From assembly GCF_913777145.1 (NCBI RefSeq), contig NZ_CAJYPS010000025.1, positions 1 through 64,000 on the forward strand: a stretch of DNA of 64,000 nt. The letters are read 5' to 3'. The notes below the pieces were generated by a model, which made no database searches, was not told where the DNA came from, and saw only the letters and a list, made by a program, of their open reading frames with translations. Positions 55,420-64,000 of this stretch are shown in pieces. Each line of letters begins with the position of its first letter. The stretch's first letter is position 1. The stretch is from an uncultured Roseateles sp. Lineage in GTDB: Bacteria > Pseudomonadota > Gammaproteobacteria > Burkholderiales > Burkholderiaceae_C. The translations under genes and the position numbers were made by a program.

Positions 55420-56853
55420 TCAGGGCGCGATCTGCTCCGCGTAGTCGTACAACGCAGCCAGGATCTCCTCACCACGCTCGTCGGCGCTCTCGCCCAGTTG
55501 GTCGATGCGCTCCATGAAGGCGGCCAGCGTCTGCGCACCGCCCTGGCCCTCGTGCAGCCGGGCGCCGCAATGGGCCTGCCAGCGCTCGGCCTCCTCGGGC
55601 GACAGGCTGGCCGGGAAGTTGCGTGCGCGCCAACGGAACACCAGCTCGTCCAGCCGGGCGTCCTGGAAGGCCAGCTTGCCCTGGGCGGCGCGGTCGGCGA
55701 GCTGCTCGGGCGACAGCGTGTGCAGCCGCGTCAGCGCACGCCGGTCCTCGGTGCCGATGAAGCCACCGTAGAGGTCCTCGTCCACATCGGCGGCGGCGAA
55801 CGGCTCGCGCTGAAACACCTCGCCCCACAGGCCGTCCAGCAGGCGGCCGCGCTCGGCCAGCGTGCGTGCATTCACGAGCTGGGCCTCCACGTCCAGGCCC
55901 CAGCGCTCGGCCATGGCGGGCGACAGCGTCTTCAGGTTGCCGATCACGATGGGCGACTTGTTGACGTGGATGGTCTTGATCGGCAGGCGTGTGACGCCCT
56001 CGGGCAGCTCGTCCTGCTTGGTGAACATGCGGGCGCGGATGTCGGCCGCGTTCAGCGTCAGCAGTTCGTCCGGCGCCACCGCGCAGTCCCACACGATGAG
56101 CTCGTTCTTGTTGGTCGGGTGCGGCGCCAGCGGCCACACCAGTGCGATGCAGCCGCGCTCCGGGCCGTACATGCCGGAGATGTGCAAGAAGGGCTTGCCC
56201 ACGCCGATTTCATCCCACACCGCCTGCTTGCTGCGCAGCTTCAGGCAGAAGTCCCACAGCCGCGGCTGGGCCTGGCGCAGCTTGCGGGCCAGTGCCACGG
56301 TGGCGCGCACGTCCGACAGCGCATCGTGCGCCGCCTCGTGGGCCAGGCCGTTGGCCGCGGTGAGGTGCTCCAGCTTGAAGCTGGGGCGACCGTCCTCGTG
56401 CTTGGGCCATTCCAGCCCGTCAGGGCGCAGCGCATAGGCACAGCGCACGACATCCAGCAGATCCCAGCGGCCGCAGCCGTTCTGCCACTCGCGGGCATAG
56501 GGGTCGATGAGGTTGCGCCAGAACAGGAAGCGCGTGACCTCGTCGTCGAAACGGATGCTGTTGTAGCCCACGCCCACGGTGCCAGGCTGGGCCAGTGCAG
56601 CCTCGATGGCCGCCGCGAATTCATGCTCCGGCACGCCGCGCTCCAGGCAGTGCTGGGGCAGGATGCCGGTCAGCAGGCAGGACTCGGGGTCGGGCAGGTA
56701 GTCGGGCGCCGGCTGGCAATAGACCATCAGCGGCCCGCCGACCTCGTTCAGCTCGGCATCGGTGCGCAGACCGGCGAACTGCGCCGGCCGGTCACGGCGC
56801 GGCACGCGGCCAAAAGTCTCGTAGTCGTGCCAGAAAAAGCTCAAATCACTCAT
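55420..56853 (-). CDS. sbcB: Exodeoxyribonuclease I
   Basis: Single-strand 3'-5' exonuclease for DNA repair and recombination; 477 residues (E. coli 475). The DEDDh nuclease motifs are visible: FFWHDYETFGR (residues 6-16), YNSIRFDDEVTRFLFWR, and HEAAHDALSDVRATVALAR (about residues 171-189). The SH3-like and C-terminal helical domains follow (RFRARNFP-like VFRWRARNFPASLSPEE). The real start is ATG 56853; the open frame continues upstream into the antisense of the next gene and is not coding. It is divergent from a transporter gene across 63 bases. Confidence 0.95.
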   Translation of the reverse strand: MSDLSFFWHDYETFGRVPRRDRPAQFAGLRTDAELNEVGGPLMVYCQPAPDYLPDPESCLLTGILPQHCLERGVPEHEFAAAIEAALAQPGTVGVGYNSIRFDDEVTRFLFWRNLIDPYAREWQNGCGRWDLLDVVRCAYALRPDGLEWPKHEDGRPSFKLEHLTAANGLAHEAAHDALSDVRATVALARKLRQAQPRLWDFCLKLRSKQAVWDEIGVGKPFLHISGMYGPERGCIALVWPLAPHPTNKNELIVWDCAVAPDELLTLNAADIRARMFTKQDELPEGVTRLPIKTIHVNKSPIVIGNLKTLSPAMAERWGLDVEAQLVNARTLAERGRLLDGLWGEVFQREPFAAADVDEDLYGGFIGTEDRRALTRLHTLSPEQLADRAAQGKLAFQDARLDELVFRWRARNFPASLSPEEAERWQAHCGARLHEGQGGAQTLAAFMERIDQLGESADERGEEILAALYDYAEQIAP

Positions 56854-56916
56854 GCCGGCACGATAGCGCAGGCTGGTGGCCTGCCTATAGTCAGTCCGGC
56901 CTAACCGGGAGGTGAC

Positions 56917-57705
56917 ATGAACATGCGCGCGCTGAATCTGCCTCTGAGTCTGCTGTTGTGCCTGCTGCTGTGCCAGGCCAAGCCGGCCCAGGCCGACGAC
57001 GGACTCTCCACCGACCGGCCGGACTTCACCGAATCGCCCGAGGTGCTGGCCGCCGGGCGCTTCCAACTGGAGACCAGCGTCGCCTGGCAACGCCAGAAAA
57101 CCGCCGGGCTCACCACCCGCCTGCGCTCCACGCCGACGCTGCTGCGCCTGGGTGTGGGTCATGACGTGGAGCTGCGGCTGGAGACCGACGGTGCGCTGCG
57201 GCAGACGGGCGACGGTGAGCCGTCTGCCAGCGGCCGTGGCGATGCCTCGCTGGGGCTCAAGTGGCAGTTCGACGAGGGTGGCGACCAGCGTCCGGCGCTG
57301 GCCTGGCTGCTGCATGTGGACACGCCCAGCGGCAGCGGGCCGTTCAAGGGCCATGGCCTGAGGCCGTCGTTGCGCCTGGCGGCGGAGTGGGAACTGCCGG
57401 CCGGACTGTCGCTGGGCGCCATGGCCGGCGTGCTGACAGACCGCAACGAGGACGACCGTCGTTACACGGCTGGCGTGGCCTCGGCCAGCCTGGGGATTCC
57501 GCTGGCCGAGAACCTGCGCAGCTTTGCCGAACTGGCGGCCCAACAGGTCGCGTCGGCGCGCAATGGCGGCAAGGTGCTGACCGCCGGCACCGGCGTGGCC
57601 TGGCAACTCAGCCGCGATGCGCAACTGGACACCGCGGTGTTCCGCGGCCTGAACCGCAACACGCCCGACTGGGCCTGGACCGTCGGGCTGTCGCTGCGCT
57701 ATTGA
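56917..57705 (+). CDS. Outer-membrane transporter-like protein (MetA-pathway type)
   Basis: 262-residue secreted protein with a signal peptide (residues 1-26, LPLSLLLCLLLCQAKPAQA) and a beta-rich body of the 'transporter' family PF13557. The opening STDRPDFTESPEVLAAGRFQLETSVAW and the closing aromatic residue in VGLSLRY fit an outer-membrane beta-barrel. The substrate is unknown. A GGAGGTGAC site precedes the ATG. The stop is directly followed by the stop of the KAS III gene on the other strand, both lying in TGATCA. Confidence 0.82.
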   Translation: MNMRALNLPLSLLLCLLLCQAKPAQADDGLSTDRPDFTESPEVLAAGRFQLETSVAWQRQKTAGLTTRLRSTPTLLRLGVGHDVELRLETDGALRQTGDGEPSASGRGDASLGLKWQFDEGGDQRPALAWLLHVDTPSGSGPFKGHGLRPSLRLAAEWELPAGLSLGAMAGVLTDRNEDDRRYTAGVASASLGIPLAENLRSFAELAAQQVASARNGGKVLTAGTGVAWQLSRDAQLDTAVFRGLNRNTPDWAWTVGLSLRY

Positions 57706-58839
<1,134 letters not shown>

Positions 58840-58926
58840 GATGGTCTTGGCCACCGGGGCGGCCTTGGAATGAGGACACAATTTTAGGGAGTCCCGCCCC
58901 CTTTCCGTGCATTGCGCCCGCCCACC

Positions 58927-60234
58927 ATGAGCCCTGCCCTGCTTCCTCCCTCCGACGAGCTGCGGCGCGTGCTGCACGACGAGGTGCACGCCCGCCCCTC
59001 GGCCCGCATCGCGCTGCCGGCGCTGGTCACCTATGTGGCCGTGCTGAACACGGGCGTGAGCCGGGCCGACGACCTGACCCACCTGCGCGGTCTGCCCGGC
59101 CAGCAAGACCTGCACCTGGAAGCGCTGTCGGGCAACTTCCTGCGCCTGCGCTTCGAGGGCTTCTCGCTGAAATGGGAGCGCCACAGCGAATTCACCCGCT
59201 ACTCCATCGTGCAGCCGCTGCCCGCGGACCTGCAGGCGTCGGGCGCGACGCTGGACGCGCTGCAGCCCGCCGTGTCGGCCGACTGGCTGCGCGCCATCCC
59301 GGGGCGCACCTTTGCGGCGATCAAGGTGCTGATGCTGGTGCGAGAGACGGACAACCCGGGTCATGCCTACCGCGAGGCCTGCGCCTGGTTCGACGACGAT
59401 GCGGTACTGGCCTCCACCATGGGGGGCTGGCATTCGCTGGTGCTGGCGGACTTCCAGCTGCGTGACAGCGGCTTCGAGCATGTGGTGGTGATCGCCGAGC
59501 CCGGCATGCCGCCCTCGCGCGCGGGCCGCGTGTGCCAGCGTCTGCTGGAGCTGGAGACCTACCGGCTGATGGCGCTGCGCGGCCTGCCGGTCGCCAAGGC
59601 GCTGGGCCCCATGCTGGCACGCGCCGAGACGCAGCTGGCCGAGATCACCGAGGGGCTGGAGCGGCGCCATGTGTCGGAGTCGGCGCTGCTGGACGCGCTG
59701 ATCGCGACCGCCGCCCAGGTGGAGCACGCCACCGCCGAGCATCAATACCGTTTCAGCGCCACCGAGGCCTATCACGCCATCGTGGAGCGCCGCATCGCCG
59801 AGCTGCACGAGGGCAAGCTGCCCGGCGTGCAGACGCTGGGTGAATTCATGCAGCGCCGGCTGTCGCCCGCCATCGCCACGGTGTCGGCCGCGGCGGGCCG
59901 GCTGTCGGGGCTGTCGGAGCGGATCGGGCGCATCAGTGCCCTGCTGCGCACCCGCGTGGACATCGCGACCGAGGCGCAGAACCAGCAGCTGCTGAGCCAG
60001 CTGGGCGAAGGCCAGCAGACCCAGCTGCGCATGCAGGCCACGGTGGAAGGCCTGTCGCTGGCCGCCATCACCTATTACGTGGTGAGCCTGGTGGCCTACG
60101 GACTCAAGGCGCTGAAGGCCGAGGGCTGGCTGCCCATCAGCCCCGAGCTGGCCACGGGCCTGGCCGTGCCGCTGGTGCTGGCCGGCGTGTGGTGGACCAC
60201 GCGGCGCATACACCGCCGATTCTTCGGGCACTAA
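58927..60234 (+). CDS. DUF3422 family membrane protein
   Basis: 435-residue protein of the DUF3422 family. The conserved start PPSDELRRVLHDEVHARPSARI, the FTRYSIV block and the long coiled helical part (RISALLRTRVDIATEAQNQQLLSQLGEGQQTQLRMQATVEGLS) are typical. Two membrane helices at the C-terminus (LAAITYYVVSLVAYGLKAL; LATGLAVPLVLAGVWWTT) anchor it with most of the chain in the cytosol. Function is unknown; the layout recalls CorA-like proteins, with a soluble body and C-terminal helices, but the GMN motif is absent. The ATG at 58927 is preferred over a TTG at 58912. Confidence 0.87.
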   Translation: MSPALLPPSDELRRVLHDEVHARPSARIALPALVTYVAVLNTGVSRADDLTHLRGLPGQQDLHLEALSGNFLRLRFEGFSLKWERHSEFTRYSIVQPLPADLQASGATLDALQPAVSADWLRAIPGRTFAAIKVLMLVRETDNPGHAYREACAWFDDDAVLASTMGGWHSLVLADFQLRDSGFEHVVVIAEPGMPPSRAGRVCQRLLELETYRLMALRGLPVAKALGPMLARAETQLAEITEGLERRHVSESALLDALIATAAQVEHATAEHQYRFSATEAYHAIVERRIAELHEGKLPGVQTLGEFMQRRLSPAIATVSAAAGRLSGLSERIGRISALLRTRVDIATEAQNQQLLSQLGEGQQTQLRMQATVEGLSLAAITYYVVSLVAYGLKALKAEGWLPISPELATGLAVPLVLAGVWWTTRRIHRRFFGH

Positions 60235-60410
60235 GGGATATCCCTGGGGCGCGCGTCGAAACGCGTAGAATCAATCACCGGGCCCAAATTTTGGCGTCCG
60301 GTTTTTTTTGCCCGCAACACGCCGGGCAAAGGCCGGAAGAGCCAAGTCAAGCGCTCGCAGCCGAGGTCGCGCACTGCCTCAACGCGCACCGACACATGCG
60401 AACTTGAACC
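60235..60410 (+). other. Structured region between the DUF3422 gene and guaC
   Basis: This 176-base leader holds AGGGATATCCCT, a perfect palindrome overlapping the preceding stop, the hairpin CGCGTCGAAACGCG, and a third structure (ACCGG/CCGGT around an A/T-rich centre) ending in eight T at 60302-60309. The last resembles a terminator and may end the DUF3422 transcript or act as an attenuator ahead of guaC. No known riboswitch is recognised. Confidence 0.45.
60279..60309 (+). terminator. Possible terminator or attenuator before guaC
   Basis: ACCGG and CCGGT enclose an imperfect inner stem of CCAAA and TTTGG type, then T8. The stem is weaker than other terminators in the window, but the T run is the longest. 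Confidence 0.4.
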
Positions 60411-61388
60411 ATGGAAATCTTCGACTACGACAACATCCTGCTGCTGCCGCGCAAGTGCCGCGTGGACAGCCGCGCCGACTGCGACACCTCGGTGCAGTTC
60501 GGCCCCCATCGCTTCAAGCTGCCGGTGATGCCGGCCAATATGAAGACCGTGGTGGATGAAGCCATCACCGAACAGCTGGCCCGCGACGGCTACTTCTACG
60601 TGATGCACCGCTTCGACCTGGACAGCCTGGCCTATGCGAAGAGCATGCGCGCCAAGGGCCTGCTGGTGTCGCTGTCGGTGGGCGTGAAGCCGGCCGACTA
60701 CGAGCTGGTAGACCGCCTGGCGGCCGAGGGCGTGGGCGCCGACTACCTGACCATAGACATCGCGCACGGCCACGCCGAGAGCGTGCAGCGCATGATTGCC
60801 CACATCAAGCAGAAGCTGCCCAGCGCCTTCGTGATCGCCGGCAACGTGGGCACGCCCGAGGCCGTCATCGACCTGGAGAACTGGGGCGCGGACGCGACCA
60901 AGGTCGGCGTCGGGCCGGGCAAGGTCTGCATCACGCGGCTCAAGACCGGCTTCGGCACCGGCGGCTGGCAGCTGTCGGCGCTGAAGTGGTGCGCCCGCGT
61001 GGCCACCAAGCCCATCGTCGCGGACGGCGGCATACGCCACCATGGCGACATCGCCAAGAGCGTGCGCTTCGGCGCGTCCATGGTGATGATCGGCTCGCTG
61101 TTCGCGGGCCATGAGGAGTCGCCCGGCCAGACGGTGGAGGTCGACGGCAAGCGGTTCAAGGAGTACTACGGCTCGGCCAGCGACTTCAACAAGGGCGAGT
61201 ACCGCCACGTCGAAGGCAAGCGCATCCTGGAGCCGGTCAAGGGCCGCCTGGCCGACACGCTGCGCGAGATGCAGGAAGACCTGCAGAGCTCCATCTCCTA
61301 CGCCGGCGGCACCCAACTGGCCGACCTGAAGAAGGTGAACTACGTGGTGCTGGGCGGCGAGAACGCCGGCGAGCACCTGTTCATGTAA
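60411..61388 (+). CDS. guaC: GMP reductase
   Basis: NADPH-dependent purine salvage enzyme converting GMP to IMP plus ammonia; 325 residues, matching the B. subtilis-type short GMP reductases. The TIM barrel begins [16 protein letters not shown]; the catalytic Cys lies in [22 protein letters not shown] (about 185), and the phosphate-binding loop in [31 protein letters not shown]. There is no CBS pair, which separates it from IMP dehydrogenase. Convergent with the phospholipase D-like gene. Confidence 0.96.
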   Translation: MEIFDYDNILLLPRKCRVDSRADCDTSVQFGPHRFKLPVMPANMKTVVDEAITEQLARDGYFYVMHRFDLDSLAYAKSMRAKGLLVSLSVGVKPADYELVDRLAAEGVGADYLTIDIAHGHAESVQRMIAHIKQKLPSAFVIAGNVGTPEAVIDLENWGADATKVGVGPGKVCITRLKTGFGTGGWQLSALKWCARVATKPIVADGGIRHHGDIAKSVRFGASMVMIGSLFAGHEESPGQTVEVDGKRFKEYYGSASDFNKGEYRHVEGKRILEPVKGRLADTLREMQEDLQSSISYAGGTQLADLKKVNYVVLGGENAGEHLFM

Positions 61389-61394
61389 GGCAAC

Positions 61395-61418
61395 GCGGCG
61401 CGAGTCCCCCCGCGCCGC
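61395..61418. terminator. GC-rich hairpin between guaC and the phospholipase D-like gene
   Basis: GCGGCGCG and CGCGCCGC form a perfect 8-bp stem around AGTCCCCC. There is no T run on either side, so termination would be inefficient or Rho-dependent. Confidence 0.35.
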
Positions 61419-61439
61419 GCACGCCCGCCCCGCCCGGGG

Positions 61440-62669
61440 TCAGGGCGTGCCCTTGGCCGGCTTGGGATAGTGCCGGTTGATGTCTATGGGCACGGCGTAG
61501 GACGAACTCCAGGTCTGCTCGTGCAGCGCCGCCAGGCGCTCGGCCATGGCCTTGTCGCGCATCACCACCTCCAGGTTGCGCGACTTGTCCAGGTAGCCGC
61601 CGCTCCAGTTGCTGGTGCCCACCCAGGCCAGCTCGCCGTCTATGACCATGGTCTTGCTGTGGATCACACGGGCAAACGGGATGAAGCCGCTGCTGGCCTG
61701 CGGCAGCGTGACGATGCGGATTTCCACCTCGGGCAGCAGCGCCAGGCTCTTGAGGTGCTGGATGGCCGGCTCCTCGGTGTTCCAGTTCGACACCATCAGC
61801 TTGACCTTGACGCCGCGCGCCGCGGCCGAGCGGATCGCGTTGTCTATCACCGCATAGAAGGGCCGGCGGCCGGGCGCATAGCTCAGCGGCGCATAGTCCA
61901 GCAGCTGCACCCTCACCTCCTTCTGCGCCTGGGCCAGCAGGCGCGGCAGCACCTCCTCGGAGTCGCCCACGCCCGGCGGGTTCCAGGCCTTGGGGCTGGC
62001 CAGCAAAAAGGTCTTCTGCGTGATGTCGAAGGGCTGGGCGGGCTGGGCCAGCGGGGTCACCGTCTGGCCGGCCGCCAGCCGCGCCTGGGCCTGCCAGTCC
62101 TGCTCGAAGATGGCCTGGATCTGGCCCACCACGGTGGCATCGGTGATGCGCAGGCCGGTCTCGTGGATGTGCTTGAGCGCGCGCCAGTCGAAGTTCTGAC
62201 TGCCCACGAAGGCGGTGCGGCGGTCCACGGTGAAGTACTTGGCGTGGATGATGCCGCCGCTGCTGAGCTTGTCGTAGGCCAGCACGCGGAAGTCTATGCC
62301 GGGGATGCGGCGCAGCCGCTCCAGCGTGGCCGCCTCGGACAGGCGCAGGCCGCGCTCCTCGATGAGGAAGCGGATCTTCACGCCGCGCGCGGCAGCCGCC
62401 TCCAGCGTCGTGATCAGCTCGTCCAGCGGCTCGCCGGGCTGGCCCGCCGCGTAGAACTGGGCGATGGAAATTTCCTCGCGCGCCGACTCGAACATCTCGC
62501 GCCAGACCTGCACCGGGCCGCGCAGATCGGGCGTGTCCAGCCGCGCCTCCACCGGCACCGTGTGCACCAGCTCGAAGCCGGGAATCGCGAAGTCCGCCTG
62601 CGCGGTCGCGCCCAGCAGACCCAGCAGCGCGCCCAGCGCCAGACGTTTGGGGAAGGAGGTGAAGGACAT
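61440..62669 (-). CDS. Secreted phospholipase D-like (PLDc_2) protein
   Basis: 409-residue exported protein with a signal peptide (residues 1-25, LALGALLGLLGATAQA) and two PLD domains. Both HKD motifs are intact: HAKYFTVDRRTAFVGSQNFDWRALKHIHETG (about 150-180) and HSKTMVIDGELAWVGTSNWSGGYLDKSRN (about 340-370). It would hydrolyse or transfer phosphodiester bonds outside the cytoplasm; the group also includes mammalian PLD3/4-like proteins. The ATG at 62669 stands directly before the signal peptide, with AAGGAGGTGAAG-like purines absent on this strand, so the start rests on the signal peptide. Confidence 0.88.
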   Translation of the reverse strand: MSFTSFPKRLALGALLGLLGATAQADFAIPGFELVHTVPVEARLDTPDLRGPVQVWREMFESAREEISIAQFYAAGQPGEPLDELITTLEAAAARGVKIRFLIEERGLRLSEAATLERLRRIPGIDFRVLAYDKLSSGGIIHAKYFTVDRRTAFVGSQNFDWRALKHIHETGLRITDATVVGQIQAIFEQDWQAQARLAAGQTVTPLAQPAQPFDITQKTFLLASPKAWNPPGVGDSEEVLPRLLAQAQKEVRVQLLDYAPLSYAPGRRPFYAVIDNAIRSAAARGVKVKLMVSNWNTEEPAIQHLKSLALLPEVEIRIVTLPQASSGFIPFARVIHSKTMVIDGELAWVGTSNWSGGYLDKSRNLEVVMRDKAMAERLAALHEQTWSSSYAVPIDINRHYPKPAKGTP

Positions 62670-62796
62670 GAGCAGGCCTGTTGATGAACCGGGGCCGCAA
62701 TATACGGACCCGCGGCGACTCTGCCAGCCGTCATGGCCGTGCGGGCCAGAATCGCGCCCGACACCCACCGCCCCTCCACCCCGCCGACTCACCGCG

Positions 62797-64000
62797 ATGG
62801 ACTTCCCCACCTACCGACAACACGACGCCACCGCCCTCGCCCAGGCCGTCGCCCAGGGCCGGACCACCGCGGCCGAGCTGCTGGCGCTGGCCGAGCAGCG
62901 CCTGGCCGAGGTGCAGCCCCACATCAACCCGGTCTGCCTGGCGCTGCCCGCCCAGGCGCGCGAGCAGCTGGCGCGCGGCCAGAGCGGCCCGCTGGCCGGC
63001 GTGCCCCTGCTGGTCAAGGACGCGGTGCACGACTACGCCGGCACGCCCACCGCCTGCGGCAGCCGCGCGCTGGCCGGCCTGCCGCCGGCGCGCGAACACG
63101 CCCACATCGTGCGCCGCCTGCTGGACGCGGGCGCGGTGATCTTCGGCAAGACCAACACGCCCGAGCTCGCGCTCAAGGGTGTGACCGACCCGCGAGCCTT
63201 CGGCCGCAGCAGCAACCCCTGGGATGTGAGCCGCACGCCTGGTGGCAGCAGCGGCGGCTCGGCGGCGGCGGTGGCCGCGGGCGTGGTGCCCATGGCGGCC
63301 GGCAATGACGGCGGCGGCTCCATCCGCATCCCGGCCGCCTGCTGCGGTCTGGTGGGGCTCAAGCCCTCGAGGGGCCGCATCTCCGTGGGGCCAGGTCTGA
63401 ACGAGGTGTGGTTCGGCGCCAGCAGCGACGGCGTGCTGTCGCGCAGCGTGCGCGACACGGCGCTGGCACTGGACCTGCTGGCCGGCCCCGAGCCCGGCGA
63501 CCCCATCGCGCTGCCGCGCCCGGCCACCGCCTTCGTCGACCAGAGCCACCAGCCGCTGCGCCGGCTGCGCATCGCTTGGTGCGCGGACTCGCCGATCGGC
63601 GAGCCGGTGCACGACGAGGCCCGGCTGGCGGTGGAACGCACGGTGCAGTTGCTGCGCGAGCTGGGCCACGAGGTCGAGCCCGCCGCGCCGGACATCGATG
63701 GCCGCGCGCTGGCACGCAGCTACCTGCACATCTACTTCGGCCAGGTGCCGGCGGACGTGGACCGCGCGGTGGCCGCCGGCGCCCGCGAAGCCGACTTCGA
63801 GCCGCTGACCCGTCTGCTGGCCACGCTGGGCCGCGCCACCAGCGCCGGCCGCCTGACCGCCGAGCTGCAGCGCTGGAACGATTACGCCCGCGCGCTGGCG
63901 CGCCTGCACGCGCGCTACGACGTCTACCTCACGCCCACGCTGGCCTCGCCGCCGGTCACCCACGGCACGGGCGACCCGCCGGCGCTGCAGATCGCCGCGC
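62797..64000 (+). CDS. Amidase (amidase signature family), cut by window end
   Basis: Partial: 401 codons are present with no stop before the right edge. The Ser-cisSer-Lys triad is complete: Lys in GVPLLVKDAVHDY (about 75), cis-Ser in RTPGGSSGGSAAAVAAG (about 150) and nucleophile Ser in NDGGGSIRIPAACCGLVGLKPSRG (about 175). Full-length relatives have about 470-490 residues. Activity would be hydrolysis of a carboxylic amide; GatA is excluded by the lack of its neighbours, and the substrate is unknown. The ATG at 62797 is the first in frame and precedes the conserved N-terminus. Confidence 0.9.
   Translation, partial: MDFPTYRQHDATALAQAVAQGRTTAAELLALAEQRLAEVQPHINPVCLALPAQAREQLARGQSGPLAGVPLLVKDAVHDYAGTPTACGSRALAGLPPAREHAHIVRRLLDAGAVIFGKTNTPELALKGVTDPRAFGRSSNPWDVSRTPGGSSGGSAAAVAAGVVPMAAGNDGGGSIRIPAACCGLVGLKPSRGRISVGPGLNEVWFGASSDGVLSRSVRDTALALDLLAGPEPGDPIALPRPATAFVDQSHQPLRRLRIAWCADSPIGEPVHDEARLAVERTVQLLRELGHEVEPAAPDIDGRALARSYLHIYFGQVPADVDRAVAAGAREADFEPLTRLLATLGRATSAGRLTAELQRWNDYARALARLHARYDVYLTPTLASPPVTHGTGDPPALQIAA

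Noticed and set aside
56854..57624. Upstream extension of the sbcB reading frame
   Set aside because: It is antisense to the outer-membrane protein gene and precedes the conserved N-terminus of exonuclease I.
58840..60231. N-terminal extension of the KAS III reading frame (total 841 codons)
   Set aside because: The extension is antisense to the DUF3422 gene and has no fold signal; the KAS III protein starts naturally at 58839.

Overview
The window is a 64 kb chromosomal segment of high GC content with closely packed genes. Protein content (RegB/RegA-type sensors, short-chain CHR pairs, a Cyo quinol oxidase operon, a sdhCDABE-gltA cluster) and the strong G/C preference at third codon positions point to a betaproteobacterium of the order Burkholderiales, probably the Rubrivivax/Roseateles/Leptothrix side. 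This placement is inferred from gene content; no rRNA or tRNA gene was found. I see no insertion sequence, prophage or CRISPR array.

Layout. 1-9 kb (minus strand): a type I secretion system (TolC-like, HlyD-like, ABC exporter with a C39-like domain lacking an evident cysteine), flanked by a TPR/SPINDLY-type O-GlcNAc transferase and an unrecognised 567-residue protein that could be a second glycosyltransferase. The secreted substrate is not in the window. 9-22.6 kb: small metabolic genes, including a dehydrogenase/split chromate-transporter operon, a GlxA-type regulator divergent from a DJ-1/aminotransferase pair, upp, rlmB, an HtrA-type protease, a YebC-family regulator, a luciferase-like oxidoreductase and a ClC channel. 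A 78-bp hairpin-bearing tandem repeat lies between the aminotransferase and upp.

22.6-30.9 kb is a respiratory block. cyoABCD, a SURF1 gene and a RegB/RegA-type redox two-component system are read on the minus strand, and a metabolite:H+ symporter-type transporter is divergent from cyoA. The 113-bp divergent region holds a perfect FNR-type box and an adjacent perfect inverted repeat. 30.9-39.5 kb carries purL, a DUF5666 lipoprotein, an SAH/MTA-deaminase-like amidohydrolase and a ribokinase-type kinase.

39.6-51.6 kb is a TCA-cycle cluster: gltA, sdhE, sdhB, sdhA, sdhD, sdhC and a GntR regulator on the minus strand; mdh, a CitE-like lyase, a small secreted protein, a VapBC toxin-antitoxin pair and acnB on the plus strand. 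51.7-64 kb holds mixed genes: DUF5694, DJ-1, an RHH protein, a tiny rod-like flagellar protein, a degenerate GGDEF protein, sbcB, an outer-membrane protein, a KAS III enzyme, DUF3422, guaC, a secreted phospholipase D-like protein and an amidase cut by the window end.

The respiratory and TCA blocks form a coherent aerobic energy module: malate, succinate and citrate turnover feed quinol to the Cyo oxidase, with redox control suggested by the RegB-type sensor and the FNR box. The points most worth following up are the secretion/glycosylation cluster, the cyo divergent promoter, the 78-bp repeat and the VapBC pair placed just ahead of acnB.
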